In this document: piece by piece, positions 1 to 8,555 of the stretch
How positions within the stretch are numbered: the stretch's first letter is position 1
Layout of the letters: each line of letters starts with the position of its first letter
Assembly (NCBI GenBank): GCA_903822435.1
Contig: CAIJPE010000378.1
Location: forward strand, 1 to 64,000
Direction of reading: 5' to 3'
From: an uncultured beta proteobacterium
GTDB taxonomy: Bacteria; Pseudomonadota; Gammaproteobacteria; Burkholderiales; Burkholderiaceae_C
Length of the DNA stretch: 64,000 nt
Notes under the pieces: generated by a model
Told to the model about the DNA's origin: nothing
The model's database searches: none
Seen by the model: the letters and a program-made list of their open reading frames with translations, nothing else
Made by a program: the position numbers and the translations under genes

Positions 1-641
1 CGCAGGTTCTGCGAGCCGGCGAAGAGGTGGAAGCCTTCGAAGGCCAGGCCTTCGCGGGCGATCCAGGCCAGGGCATCGGGTACCGCTTCGGCGTCGATGC
101 CGAACTGCTTGGGCCCGCCGCCCATCTTCATGCCCGAGCCCTTGAGCTCGAAATCCGGGTTCACGCGCACGGCCACGCGGGCGGGCAGGCCCAGCTCCTG
201 CGAAGCCGCGGCCAGCACCGGCAATTCGCGCATCGACTCGACGTTGACCAGCACGCCGCTGGCCACGGCCTGGCGCAGTTCCGGGTCGCGCTTGCCGGGG
301 CCCGCGAAACTGATTTCGGCAGGGTCGGCTCCGGCGTCCAGCGCCACTTTCAGCTCACCGGCCGAGGCCACGTCGATGCCTTCCACCAGCCCGGCCATGA
401 ACGCCACCACCGCCGGCATCGGGTTGGCCTTCATGGCGTAGTGCAGCTTCACGGCAGCCGGCAGTGCGGCACGCAGCTGGGCCACCCGCTGGCGCAACAG
501 GCCGCGGTCGACCGCATAGAACGGCGTCTGGCCCACGCGCGCCGCCAGGCGGCTGATGGGCATGCCCCCCACCAGCAGCTCGCCCTCGCGGCTCGCGAAC
601 TGGGGCATCGGGGCGTGGACAGGGCGGGTGGGTGTGGTCAT
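1..641 (-). CDS. PLP-dependent decarboxylase, exosortase A system-associated (3' end cut by window edge)
   Basis: N-terminal 213 residues of a fold-III (alanine racemase-like) PLP decarboxylase of the diaminopimelate/ornithine decarboxylase type. The PLP lysine is seen in HYAMKANP (K71). Further conserved blocks are DVASAGEL, SFAGPGKRD and VRVNPDF. The ATG at 641 lies 20 bases downstream of the stop of the acyl-CoA ligase, so the two form an operon. From family knowledge this resembles the exosortase-A-associated decarboxylase family (TIGR03099 as I recall), which travels with the ligase, ACP and hydrolases found next to it. The substrate is unknown; a decarboxylated amino acid for polymer decoration is inference. 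The C-terminal half with the catalytic Cys/Asp region lies outside the window. Confidence 0.9.
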   Translation of the reverse strand, partial: MTTPTRPVHAPMPQFASREGELLVGGMPISRLAARVGQTPFYAVDRGLLRQRVAQLRAALPAAVKLHYAMKANPMPAVVAFMAGLVEGIDVASAGELKVALDAGADPAEISFAGPGKRDPELRQAVASGVLVNVESMRELPVLAAASQELGLPARVAVRVNPDFELKGSGMKMGGGPKQFGIDAEAVPDALAWIAREGLAFEGFHLFAGSQNL

Positions 642-661
642 GGGTCTGCGGGCATTCTCGG

Positions 662-2296
662 TCAGGCCGACCCGCCGGCGGCCTGTTCGTGCCAGGCGGT
701 CGACAACAGCTTGCGGTCGATCTTGCCGTTGGGGTTGCGCGGCAGTGGCCCGGCCATCGGTTGGATGCCGGCGGGCACCATGTAGGCGGGCATGCGCCGT
801 CGGCATTCGGCCAGCAGGGCGTCCAGGTCCAGCACCGCCGTGCCGTCGGGTGCGGTCGCGATCACCTGGATGGCCTTGCCCAGGGTCGGGTGCTCGCTGC
901 CGAAGGCCACGCACTCGCCGACCAGCCGGGTGGCATACAGCACCTCCTCCACCTCGGTCGGGCTGACCCGGTAGCCCGAGGTCTTGATCATCTCGTCTCG
1001 CCGGCCGATGAAGTACAGGAAGCCATCGGCATCCCGGCGCACGGTGTCGCCCGAGAACACCGCGTACTCGGGCAGCTGCAGTCCGCTCTGCCGTGCGGCC
1101 AGGCCGGCGGGCAGCAGCTTGTAGCGCTCGGCGGTCTTCTCGGCGTCGCCCCAGTAGCCCAGGCCCACGAGGGCCCCACGGTGAACGAGCTCGCCGGGCT
1201 CATCGGCGTCGCATTCGGTGCCGTCTTCGCGCAGCACGAGGATCTCGGCGTTGGGGATGGCCTTGCCGATGGAGTCGGGCCGGCGGTCCACCTCCTCGGG
1301 CGGCAGGAAGGTCGAGCGGAAGGCTTCGGTCAGCCCGTACATCAGGAAGGGCTTGGCGCCGGGCACGCGCTGGCGCAGCGCCTCCAGCGTCTCGCGCGGC
1401 ATGCGCCCGCCGGTGTTGGCGAAGTAGCGCAGGTTCTGGCCAATGGCAGCCGGCCATGGCAAGGTGCAGAGCTGGATATACAGCGGCGGCACGGCGGTCA
1501 GGCCCGTGACGTGCTCGCGCTCGAGCGCCTTGAGCACGTCGCGCGGCATCAGGTAGTTCAGCAACACCACGCGGGCGCCGCTGTGAAAGGCCGTGGTGAG
1601 CTGCGAGAAGCCAGCGTCGAAGGACAGCGGCAAGGCGGCCAGCAGGGTGTCGGACGGGCCATTGCCCAGGTAGCTGGCCACGCTCTTCGCGCCGGCCACC
1701 ATGTTGCGGTGTGACAGCACCACGCCTTTGGGCCGCCCGGTGCTGCCCGAGGTGTAGAGGATCGCGGCCATGTCGGTGTCGATCACCCGGTGCCCGGCCG
1801 GGGCCGCCGCTGCGGCCAGCGCCGGCCCATCGTCCAGCAATTCGGACCAGCCCAGCAGCCGGATGGATGCGTCCAGCGTGGCCGGCCGCGGCGCGGCTTC
1901 GGTCAGCACCACGCAGCGCAACGAGGGGCAGGCCGGCAGCACTGGCAAGAGGGCCTCGAGCCGCTCGGGCGAGGTGAGCAGCACGCGCACGTCGCAGTCC
2001 TGCACGATGAAGGCCACCTGCTCGGCCTTGAGCAGCGGGTTGATCGGCACGAAGACGCCACCGGCCGCCGCGCTGCCGAAGCTGGCCACCACCGTCTCGA
2101 AGCGCTTCTCGAGATAGATGCCGACCCGCTGGGCGCGCTGCAGGCCCAGGCCCACCAAGCCCGCCGCAAGGCCTTGCTGGGCCTGTGCCAGCTCGGCATA
2201 GGACAGGGTGCGCGCACCGTGCGTCAAGGCTGCGGCGCCTGCGGCCCGATGGGCAGCCAGGTCGATCAGGTCATGGAGCAGGGTGGATTCGGGCAT
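662..2296 (-). CDS. AMP-forming acyl-CoA ligase, exosortase A system-associated
   Basis: A 544-residue ANL-superfamily adenylating enzyme. It shows the P-loop-like motif YTSGSTGRPKG, the adenine-binding MYGLTE, the hinge region GRRDEMIKTSGYR and the C-terminal catalytic lysine in NPNGKIDRK. The start MPESTLLHDL at 2296 fits the family N-terminus; an in-frame ATG at 2380 would add a 28-residue arginine-rich, unlikely tail. It activates a carboxylic acid as an adenylate and passes it to CoA or a carrier protein. The divergently placed ACP gene 260 bases away is an obvious acceptor. It matches the family I know as TIGR03098. The acid it uses cannot be read from the sequence. Confidence 0.92.
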   Translation of the reverse strand: MPESTLLHDLIDLAAHRAAGAAALTHGARTLSYAELAQAQQGLAAGLVGLGLQRAQRVGIYLEKRFETVVASFGSAAAGGVFVPINPLLKAEQVAFIVQDCDVRVLLTSPERLEALLPVLPACPSLRCVVLTEAAPRPATLDASIRLLGWSELLDDGPALAAAAAPAGHRVIDTDMAAILYTSGSTGRPKGVVLSHRNMVAGAKSVASYLGNGPSDTLLAALPLSFDAGFSQLTTAFHSGARVVLLNYLMPRDVLKALEREHVTGLTAVPPLYIQLCTLPWPAAIGQNLRYFANTGGRMPRETLEALRQRVPGAKPFLMYGLTEAFRSTFLPPEEVDRRPDSIGKAIPNAEILVLREDGTECDADEPGELVHRGALVGLGYWGDAEKTAERYKLLPAGLAARQSGLQLPEYAVFSGDTVRRDADGFLYFIGRRDEMIKTSGYRVSPTEVEEVLYATRLVGECVAFGSEHPTLGKAIQVIATAPDGTAVLDLDALLAECRRRMPAYMVPAGIQPMAGPLPRNPNGKIDRKLLSTAWHEQAAGGSA

Positions 2297-2555
2297 GGGC
2301 TGCAGCAGGGGTGGGAACTGCGCGCACCGTGCCCGCAGACGGCAAGGCCGCTGGCCAAGGCGCGCGGGGGTCGTAGCCAAAAAAGTATGTCACATTCATC
2401 GCTCGGGCTGGGGGTCGCGCCACCCTCTGCCCGCGCGGGGTCCGCGCACTCCGCCACACAAGCGCAGGGTCGCGCCGGCCCGCGTACACCTAGAATTTCG
2501 GATTCGATATCTTGCTGCAGGTCTTGGCAGTACCAGGCACGGGGAGAACGCACTC
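2297..2555. promoter_or_regulatory. Divergent intergenic region between ligase and ACP operons
   Basis: This 259-base gap separates two divergent operons and must hold promoters for both. An A/T-rich patch (about 2378-2400, with a run of A) stands out in the GC-rich surroundings. A TAGAAT hexamer near 2491 could be a plus-strand -10 box, but I see no good -35 partner. No terminator is visible. Confidence 0.4.
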
Positions 2556-2807
2556 ATGAATGTGCACGACGAGGTATTGCGCGTGCTGGACGAGGTCCTG
2601 AGCCTGGGCGGCCGCGCACAGGCATTCACACGCCAGACCCCGCTGCTGGGCGCGATCCCGGAGCTCGACTCCATGGCCGTCGTGACCCTGATCACCACGC
2701 TGGAAGAGCAGTGCGGCATCACGGTGGACGACGACGACATCGATGGCGACACCTTCGCCACGGTCGGCTCGCTGGTCGATTTCGTCAGTGCCCGGCTCGA
2801 AGGCTGA
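2556..2807 (+). CDS. Acyl carrier protein, exosortase A system-associated
   Basis: An 83-residue carrier protein with the phosphopantetheine attachment serine in ELDSMAV, preceded by a typical helix I and followed by an acidic helix region (VDDDDIDGDTF). The ATG at 2556 has a GGGGAG Shine-Dalgarno just upstream; longer in-frame starts would add non-acidic sequence absent from ACPs. It should carry an acyl or aminoacyl group loaded by the divergent acyl-CoA ligase. It is followed closely by hydrolase 2, so it heads the plus-strand operon 2556-5832. Confidence 0.93.
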   Translation: MNVHDEVLRVLDEVLSLGGRAQAFTRQTPLLGAIPELDSMAVVTLITTLEEQCGITVDDDDIDGDTFATVGSLVDFVSARLEG

Positions 2808-2835
2808 GCAACCCGCCGGGCCTTGGGCGGGCCAC

Positions 2836-3684
2836 GTGGAAGCCTTCTTCCTGCCAGCCGCCGACGGATCCGGACAACGCCTGTGCGTGCTTCACGCACC
2901 GGCAGCGCATCCCGTCCGCGCAGCGGTGCTGTACATCCATCCCTGGTGCGAAGAGATGAACAAGTCGCGCCGCATGGCCGCCTGGCAGGCTCGCGCGCTG
3001 GCTTCGGCCGGCTGTGCCGTGCTGCAGATCGACCTGCACGGGTGCGGCGACAGCAGCGGCGACTTCGGCGAGGCCCGATGGGAGGGCTGGGTCGAGGACG
3101 TGCTGCTGGCCGCCCGCTGGCTGAAGCAGCGCCACTCGGTGGCCCTGTGGCTGTGGGGGCTGCGAGCCGGCTGCCTGCTGGCCGTGCAGGCGGCCGGTCG
3201 GTTGTCGGTCCCCTGCCAGTTCCTGTTCTGGCAGCCCTCGCCCTCGGGCAAGACGCTGCTGCAGCAATTCCTTCGCCTGAAGGCCGCAGCCGACCTCCAG
3301 CAAGGCGAGGCCAAGGGCGCGGTGGAGCAGGCCCGCCGCGAACTGGCTGCCGGGCGCTCCGTGGAAGTGGCCGGTTACAGCCTGCCGCCGGCCCTGGCCA
3401 CGGGCCTGGAGCAGGCCGTGCTCGACCCCCCGCCACCGCCCAACGGCGCCAAGCCGCGGGCCGGCCACGTGATCTGGCTCGAACTGTCCACCCGCGAGGG
3501 CGCCGGCCTGCTGCCGGCATCGGCCAGCAAGGCCGATGCCTGGCGCGCGGCCGGCTATGTCGTGCACAGCCAGGTGGTGCAGGGCCCGTCCTTCTGGCAG
3601 ACGCAGGAGATCGAGGACGCGCCGGCACTGATCGAGGCCACGCGCAGTGCGCTGAGCGCCACCACGGCGCTGATGACCCCGTGA
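2836..3684 (+). CDS. Alpha/beta-hydrolase-like protein, exosortase A system-associated hydrolase 2
   Basis: About 282 residues from a GTG at 2836 (VEAFFLPAADG). GTG 2788 overlapping the ACP stop and ATG 2743 inside the ACP are alternatives, but the 2836 start gives the length and N-terminus I expect of the TIGR03101-like family. Hydrolase-fold landmarks are YIHPWCEEMN, the DLHGCGDSSG turn and the nucleophile-elbow position LWGLRAGC. The elbow reads G-L-R-A-G, with Arg110 where serine normally sits, so ordinary serine hydrolase chemistry is doubtful. It lies between ACP and hydrolase 1 in one operon. Confidence 0.88.
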   Translation: MEAFFLPAADGSGQRLCVLHAPAAHPVRAAVLYIHPWCEEMNKSRRMAAWQARALASAGCAVLQIDLHGCGDSSGDFGEARWEGWVEDVLLAARWLKQRHSVALWLWGLRAGCLLAVQAAGRLSVPCQFLFWQPSPSGKTLLQQFLRLKAAADLQQGEAKGAVEQARRELAAGRSVEVAGYSLPPALATGLEQAVLDPPPPPNGAKPRAGHVIWLELSTREGAGLLPASASKADAWRAAGYVVHSQVVQGPSFWQTQEIEDAPALIEATRSALSATTALMTP

Positions 3685-3730
3685 GCACCACGATGAACGC
3701 GTGCCTTCGAAGGGCGCCAGGGGCCTACCA

Positions 3731-4648
3731 GTGAGCGTCGCCGAAAGCACCCTGCTCTTCACCTGCGGCAACGCGCGCCTGCTGGGCATCCTGAGCACGG
3801 GCGCCGCGGCCGGTGACGTGGGGGTCGTCGTCGTCGTGGGCGGCCCGCAGTACCGCGTGGGGGCCCATCGGCAGTTCGTGGCCCTGGCCCGCGCCCTGGC
3901 CACGGCGGGCTTCCCGGTGTTGCGTTTCGACTACCGGGGCATGGGCGACAGCGAAGGTGATCTGCGCCAGTTCGAAAACGCCGGCGCCGACATTGCCGCG
4001 GCCATCGGCGCCCTGACCAAGGCCCTGCCCGGCGTGCGCCGCGTGGTGCTCTGGGGCCTGTGCGATGGTGCGTCGGCCGCACTGCTGTACCAGGAGGCAC
4101 AGCAGGACGCCCGCGTAGCCGGCTTGGCGCTGCTCAACCCCTGGGTGCGCTCGGAAGCCAGCCTGGCCAAGACCCACGTCAAGCACTACTACCGGCAACG
4201 GCTGCAAGAGCGCGAGTTCTGGCGCAAGCTGTTCAGCGGCCGGGTGGCCCTGGGTGCATTGAGCGGTTTCGCGAGAAACCTGCGCCAGGCCTTCGGCCGC
4301 AGCGGGGGCTCGGCTGCCGCGGCAGGCGCATCGGCAGGACCCTACCAGGACCGCATGGCCAGGGCCTGGGGCGCCTGCCGCGGCGAGATCCTGCTGATGC
4401 TCAGCGAGCACGACTACACGGCGCGCGAGTTCCTTGAATACACGGCCGGCGACGCGCGTTGGCAGCAGGCCCTGAAGTCCAGGGCCGCCACGCGCGTGGA
4501 CATCGCCGATGCCGACCACACCTGCTCGCAGCCGCAGGCGCAGCGGGCCGTGGAAGCCGCCACGGCCGACTGGCTGGCCGGCGTGGTCGCCGTGCGGACG
4601 ACCGCGCAAGCGACCACGCACCAGCCCATGCAGAAGGCTTCGCACTGA
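3731..4648 (+). CDS. Alpha/beta-hydrolase, exosortase A system-associated hydrolase 1
   Basis: About 305 residues from GTG 3731 (VSVAESTLLF), chosen because AGGGG lies about six bases upstream and homologues begin near here; GTG 3701 would add ten residues. Landmarks are VVVGGPQYRVGAHRQ (oxyanion region), FDYRGMGDSEG and the nucleophile elbow WGLCDGAS. Cys111 therefore replaces serine, as in dienelactone-hydrolase-type enzymes. A candidate acid/His pair appears near the C-terminus (SEHDYT, DADHTC). It resembles TIGR03100. Its stop codon overlaps the ATG of the DegT-like gene, suggesting translational coupling. A thioesterase or transferase role on ACP-bound intermediates is inference. Confidence 0.9.
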   Translation: MSVAESTLLFTCGNARLLGILSTGAAAGDVGVVVVVGGPQYRVGAHRQFVALARALATAGFPVLRFDYRGMGDSEGDLRQFENAGADIAAAIGALTKALPGVRRVVLWGLCDGASAALLYQEAQQDARVAGLALLNPWVRSEASLAKTHVKHYYRQRLQEREFWRKLFSGRVALGALSGFARNLRQAFGRSGGSAAAAGASAGPYQDRMARAWGACRGEILLMLSEHDYTAREFLEYTAGDARWQQALKSRAATRVDIADADHTCSQPQAQRAVEAATADWLAGVVAVRTTAQATTHQPMQKASH

Positions 4649-5832
4649 TGCCCGCACAGCACGAGCCCATCCCCCGTTTGCCGGTGTTCGGCTGGCAGGC
4701 CCTGCGCGGGCCGGCACAGGCCGAGGTACCGTGCATGCTCAGCCTGCCGGGCCTGCACTACAGCACCAGCGGGCGGGCCTCCATCCTGCTGGCCCTGGAA
4801 GCGCTGGGCGTGGGCCCGGGCGACCAGGTGCTGCTGCCCACCTACCACTGTCCGACGATGGTCGCGCCGGCCAGCCTGCTGAAGGCAGTGCCGGTGTTCT
4901 ATCCCATCGATGGCAAGGGCAACCCCGACCTGGACTGGCTGGACCGCCAGGATCTCGGGCGTGCCCGGGTCCTGCTGGCGGCGCACTACTTCGGCATTCC
5001 CAAGCCCATGGCAGCTCTGCGCGCCTGGTGCACGGCACGCGGCATCGCGCTGGTCGAAGACTGCGCGCATGCCTTGTTCGGCCGCAGCGGCGACCGGCCC
5101 ATCGGCACCTGGGGTGACATCGCCATCGGCAGCCTGACGAAATTCCTGCCGGTCCCCGAGGGCGGCTGCCTGGTCGTCAACAGCGCGGCCGCGGTGCCTG
5201 CCTTGCGGCCCCCTTCCGCGACGACCAACCTCAAGTCCTTCGTGGACATCCTCGAAGTCGGGGCTTCCCAACATCAACTGGCGGGCCTGAACGGCCTGAT
5301 CTCGGGCGCACTCGCCGGCCTGCGCCAACTGCGCAGCGCTCCGGCATCGCAGCCCGAGGCCGCGGAGGCGGCGATGGCGGCCGGCGCCGACATCAGCGCG
5401 CTGGGCGGCGACTTCACGGTGGACTCTGCCCTGGCACATCGCGGCCTGGCCGAGCCCTGCCGCTGGGTCGCCCGGTCCTTGCCGCGTGAGCGCATCGTGC
5501 AGCGGCGCCGTCACCACTTCGAGCGTCTGCTGGCCGCGCTGGCCGGCCGGCAGGGCGTGCGCCCCCTCGTCGCGCAGTTGCCGCGAGACTGCGCGCCCTA
5601 TGTATTCCCGCTGTGGGTGGACAACCCCGACCCAGGCTATGCCGAGTTGCGTCGCCTGGGCATGCCGGTTTTCCGTTGGGACCGGCTGTGGCCGGGTGTG
5701 CCTGCCCTGCCGGACGACCACGGCGTGCCGTGGTCGCACCACGTGCTGCAACTGGCCTGCCACCAGGACCTGAGCGATGACCAACTGGACCGCTTCACGG
5801 CCGAGATCCTGCGCCTGTACACACGCCGTTAA
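4648..5832 (+). CDS. DegT/DnrJ/EryC1-type PLP aminotransferase-like protein
   Basis: A 394-residue fold-I PLP enzyme beginning at the ATG that overlaps the preceding stop (TGATG at 4646-4650). Typical blocks are STSGRASILLAL, GDQVLLPTYHCPTMV, HYFGIPKP, VEDCAHALFG and the probable PLP lysine in GSLTKFLPVPEGG. Family members transaminate keto-sugars or act on small keto acids, using Glu or another amino donor. Its place at the end of the decarboxylase/ligase/ACP/hydrolase module suggests it supplies an amino group for that pathway or for a nucleotide sugar. The substrate cannot be assigned. Confidence 0.88.
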   Translation: MPAQHEPIPRLPVFGWQALRGPAQAEVPCMLSLPGLHYSTSGRASILLALEALGVGPGDQVLLPTYHCPTMVAPASLLKAVPVFYPIDGKGNPDLDWLDRQDLGRARVLLAAHYFGIPKPMAALRAWCTARGIALVEDCAHALFGRSGDRPIGTWGDIAIGSLTKFLPVPEGGCLVVNSAAAVPALRPPSATTNLKSFVDILEVGASQHQLAGLNGLISGALAGLRQLRSAPASQPEAAEAAMAAGADISALGGDFTVDSALAHRGLAEPCRWVARSLPRERIVQRRRHHFERLLAALAGRQGVRPLVAQLPRDCAPYVFPLWVDNPDPGYAELRRLGMPVFRWDRLWPGVPALPDDHGVPWSHHVLQLACHQDLSDDQLDRFTAEILRLYTRR

Positions 5833-5937
5833 ATTGGCACGCGCACCCGCCTTCCGTCCGGACCGGCGCGCGCCGGCACGGCGCTACCATGCAAGGTTGG
5901 CCCTTCGGCGAATCCGCGTTGCAAGACCGCAGACCCC

Positions 5938-6996
5938 ATGACCTGGCAGATCCTCCCTGGCAACAGCTTCGCCGAACACGCGAGTGCGTGGGACGCGGTG
6001 CAAAGCGCGACGACCCGCATACCCTTTCTCGAGTCCGCCTTCATCGCGCCCTTGCTGGTGGAATTCGGCACGGGAAAGGAATTGCTGGCGCTGCACGCCG
6101 ACGGCAACGGCTACGACGCAGCGACCATCGTGCGGCCGGCGGGCCGGGGCATGTGGGAGACCTTCCAACCTTCGCAGCTGCCGCTGGGGCCGTGGCTGGC
6201 TGGCCCGCGGGATGCGCTGCCCGAGCACTTGAAGAGCCTGCTGCGCGCCCTGCCGGGCCTGGGCATCGGCCTGGGCGTCACCCAGCTCGACCCGCTGCTG
6301 CAACCGGCCCCTTCGGCCGCGCGCGACGTGGCCACGCTGGACTACGTCCGCACGTCCTACATCGAGATCGAGGGCACCTTCGATGCCTACTGGGATTCGC
6401 GCGGCAAGAACCTGCGGCAAAACACCCGCAAGCAGCGCAACAAGCTGCAGGCCGAGGGCCTGGAGCCGGCCCTGGAATGCCTGACCGAGCCGGGCCAGGT
6501 CGCCGACGCGCTGCGCGACTACGGCCTGCTGGAGACTGCTGGCTGGAAGGCGGGCACCGGCACCGCCATCGACCCCGACAACGCCCAGGGGCGCTTCTAC
6601 AAGCGCATGCTGGAGAGCTTCTGCGCCATGGGCCGTGGGCGCATTTACCGCTACCGCTTCGGCGGCAAGGTGGTGGCCATGGACCTGTGCATCGACAACG
6701 GGGCGGTGGTGGTCGTCCTGAAGACGGCCTATGACGAGTCGTTCCGGGCCGTATCGCCCTCCACGCTGATGCGCTACGAGGAATTCAACGCCTGGTGGAA
6801 CGAAGGCCGCTACAAGCGCATCGAGTTCTACGGCAAGACCATGGAATGGCACACGCGCTGGGCCGAGCACGAGCGGCAGCTCTACCACGCCACGGCCTTC
6901 CGCTGGCCCTGGATGCGCACCCTGGTGGACCAGGTCAAGCGCCGCGGCACGGACAAGGCGGCCGGCTCCGCGCAGCCACCGGTCGAGGCGGCCTGA
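5938..6996 (+). CDS. GNAT/FemAB-like (BioF2-type) acyltransferase
   Basis: 352 residues. The C-terminal half has the BioF2/FemAB-like acyltransferase pattern: YIEIEGTFDAYWDSR, KNLRQNTRKQRNKL, the ETAGWKAGTGTAI segment, YRFGGKVVAMDLCID, and the closing YGKTMEWHTRW. No signal peptide or membrane helix, so cytoplasmic. Members of this fold transfer acetyl or aminoacyl groups to sugars or peptides. It sits just before a polysaccharide flippase, which fits modification of a lipid-linked sugar. A second protein of this fold occurs at 41284-42321 in the core operon. The 105-base gap upstream shows no clear promoter. Confidence 0.85.
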   Translation: MTWQILPGNSFAEHASAWDAVQSATTRIPFLESAFIAPLLVEFGTGKELLALHADGNGYDAATIVRPAGRGMWETFQPSQLPLGPWLAGPRDALPEHLKSLLRALPGLGIGLGVTQLDPLLQPAPSAARDVATLDYVRTSYIEIEGTFDAYWDSRGKNLRQNTRKQRNKLQAEGLEPALECLTEPGQVADALRDYGLLETAGWKAGTGTAIDPDNAQGRFYKRMLESFCAMGRGRIYRYRFGGKVVAMDLCIDNGAVVVVLKTAYDESFRAVSPSTLMRYEEFNAWWNEGRYKRIEFYGKTMEWHTRWAEHERQLYHATAFRWPWMRTLVDQVKRRGTDKAAGSAQPPVEAA

Positions 6997-7029
6997 GTCG
7001 GCGCCCGGGCCCACCGACTCTTTCAGCCC

Positions 7030-8505
7030 GTGCCCGCCGAACTGTCGCACCGACGAGCCCTGATATGGTCCTTCGCCGAGCGCTACGCCAGTTTCATGGT
7101 CACGGTGGCCAGCACCCTGGTGCTGTCGCGGCTGCTCACGCCCGCGCAGGTGGGGGTGTACTCGCTGTGCGCGTCGCTGGGCACCATCGCCACCATCCTG
7201 CGCGACTTCGGCGTCAGCGAATACCTGATCCAGGAGCGCGAACTCACCCGGGCCAAGATCCGCACGGCCTTCGGGGTGGCGCTGGTGGTGGCCTGGTCCT
7301 TGGGGACGGTGATCTACCTCAGCCGCGAGGCCCTGGCGAGCTACTTTGCAGAGCCGGGTGTGGCCTCGGTCCTGGCCGTGACGGCGCTGCAGTTCTTCAT
7401 CCTGCCGCTGTCGTCGCCGGCCTTCGCGCTGATGAACCGCGAGATGGCGTTCCGCCGCATCTTCGCCTTGCAGACGGTGTGCAACATCACCCAGGCCGCG
7501 ACCTCGCTCACGCTGGCGTGGCGCGGCTTCGGCACGATGAGCCTGGCCTGGGGGCCGATCGCCAGCGTGGCCATGCAGACGCTGCTGCTGTGCTGGATGC
7601 GGCCGCGCGAGAGCCTGGTGCTGCCGGCCTTCTCCGAGGCCCGCAGCGTGCTGCGCTTCGGCAGCGTCTACATGAGCGCCCGGCTGATCGAGACCCTGGC
7701 GCAGAACATCCACGACCCCATCATCGCCAAGCGCTTCGACTTCGCATCGGTGGGCCTGTTCAGCCGAGCCTTCGGGATGGTGGAGATGTTCCGCTCCAAC
7801 GTGTCCGACGCCATCGTGCGCGTGGCCACGCCGGCCTTTGCCGCCGAACACCGCGCCGGCCGGCCGCTGGCCCAGGCCTTCGGGCAGGCCACGGCCAACT
7901 TCGTGAGCCTGTCGTGGCCCTTCTTCGGCTTCGTGGCCCTGTGCGCCCCGGAAATCGTCCAGGTGATGTTCGGGCCGCAGTGGCTGCCGGCCGCGCCGCT
8001 GGCGGCATTGCTGGCCCTGGCGGCCCTGCCGGGCGGGCTGTACGAGCTGGTGCCACAGATGCTGTCGGCCACAGGGCATGTGCACAAGCGGCTGCGCGTC
8101 GCGCTGTGGGTGAGCCCGGTGCACATCGTGGCGATCCTGGCGGCTTCGTCGCTGGGGGGCTTGCGCTGGATGGCCATGGCCTTCGCAGTCAGCCATCTGG
8201 TGGCCTTGGCGGTATGCGTGGCCCAGTTGCGCGCCGCGCTGAAGGTCGATGTGCTGCGGCTGTATGCGCCCTGCGGGCTTAGCGCGGCCCTGGCGATATG
8301 CTCGGTTGCTGCCCAGGCGGGCACGACATTCGCCGGGCGCGCACTGGCGCTGCCGGCGTGGCTGGTGGCTTCCCTGGCGCTGGGCGCAGGGGTGGCCGCA
8401 TGGGTTGCCACAGGCCGGGCGCTCGGGCATCCGGCCTACCGGGAACTGTCGACGCTGGTGCGGCCTCTGATCGCACGCGGTGGGCGGGACGCCGGTGGGC
8501 ATTAG
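7030..8505 (+). CDS. Wzx-like oligosaccharide flippase (lipopolysaccharide biosynthesis protein)
   Basis: A 491-residue polytopic membrane protein of the MOP/polysaccharide-transporter superfamily, with roughly 12-14 hydrophobic segments spread evenly. The N-terminus (RRALIWSFAERYASFMV, then LSRLLTPAQVGVYSL) is typical of WzxC/RfbX-type flippases. Starts at GTG 7030. It would move undecaprenyl-linked repeat units across the inner membrane. The core exopolysaccharide operon at 28013-49333 carries no flippase of its own, so this gene may serve it. Confidence 0.9.
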   Translation: MPAELSHRRALIWSFAERYASFMVTVASTLVLSRLLTPAQVGVYSLCASLGTIATILRDFGVSEYLIQERELTRAKIRTAFGVALVVAWSLGTVIYLSREALASYFAEPGVASVLAVTALQFFILPLSSPAFALMNREMAFRRIFALQTVCNITQAATSLTLAWRGFGTMSLAWGPIASVAMQTLLLCWMRPRESLVLPAFSEARSVLRFGSVYMSARLIETLAQNIHDPIIAKRFDFASVGLFSRAFGMVEMFRSNVSDAIVRVATPAFAAEHRAGRPLAQAFGQATANFVSLSWPFFGFVALCAPEIVQVMFGPQWLPAAPLAALLALAALPGGLYELVPQMLSATGHVHKRLRVALWVSPVHIVAILAASSLGGLRWMAMAFAVSHLVALAVCVAQLRAALKVDVLRLYAPCGLSAALAICSVAAQAGTTFAGRALALPAWLVASLALGAGVAAWVATGRALGHPAYRELSTLVRPLIARGGRDAGGH

Positions 8506-8508
8506 GGC

Positions 8509-8536
8509 TTGACGGCGCGGCCCCGTTTGATAGAAG
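8509..8536 (+). promoter_or_regulatory. Candidate sigma-70 promoter upstream of the TPR protein gene
   Basis: TTGACG at 8509-8514 and TAGAAG at 8531-8536 with a 16-base spacer, straight after the flippase stop. Transcription would begin near 8543, leaving a very short leader before the start codon. Hexamer match only. Confidence 0.35.
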
Positions 8537-8555
8537 AATCTGTAGGGCTTGAAGG

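Noticed and set aside
2320-2334. Sigma-54-like site on the minus strand before the acyl-CoA ligase
   Set aside because: GGCACG is present and the spacing is right, but the -12 element is GCGC instead of TTGC. Such partial matches are expected by chance in GC-rich DNA.
5884-8502. Minus-strand open frame of about 870 codons
   Set aside because: Antisense to the flippase and acyltransferase genes; low-complexity His/Arg/Gln peptide.
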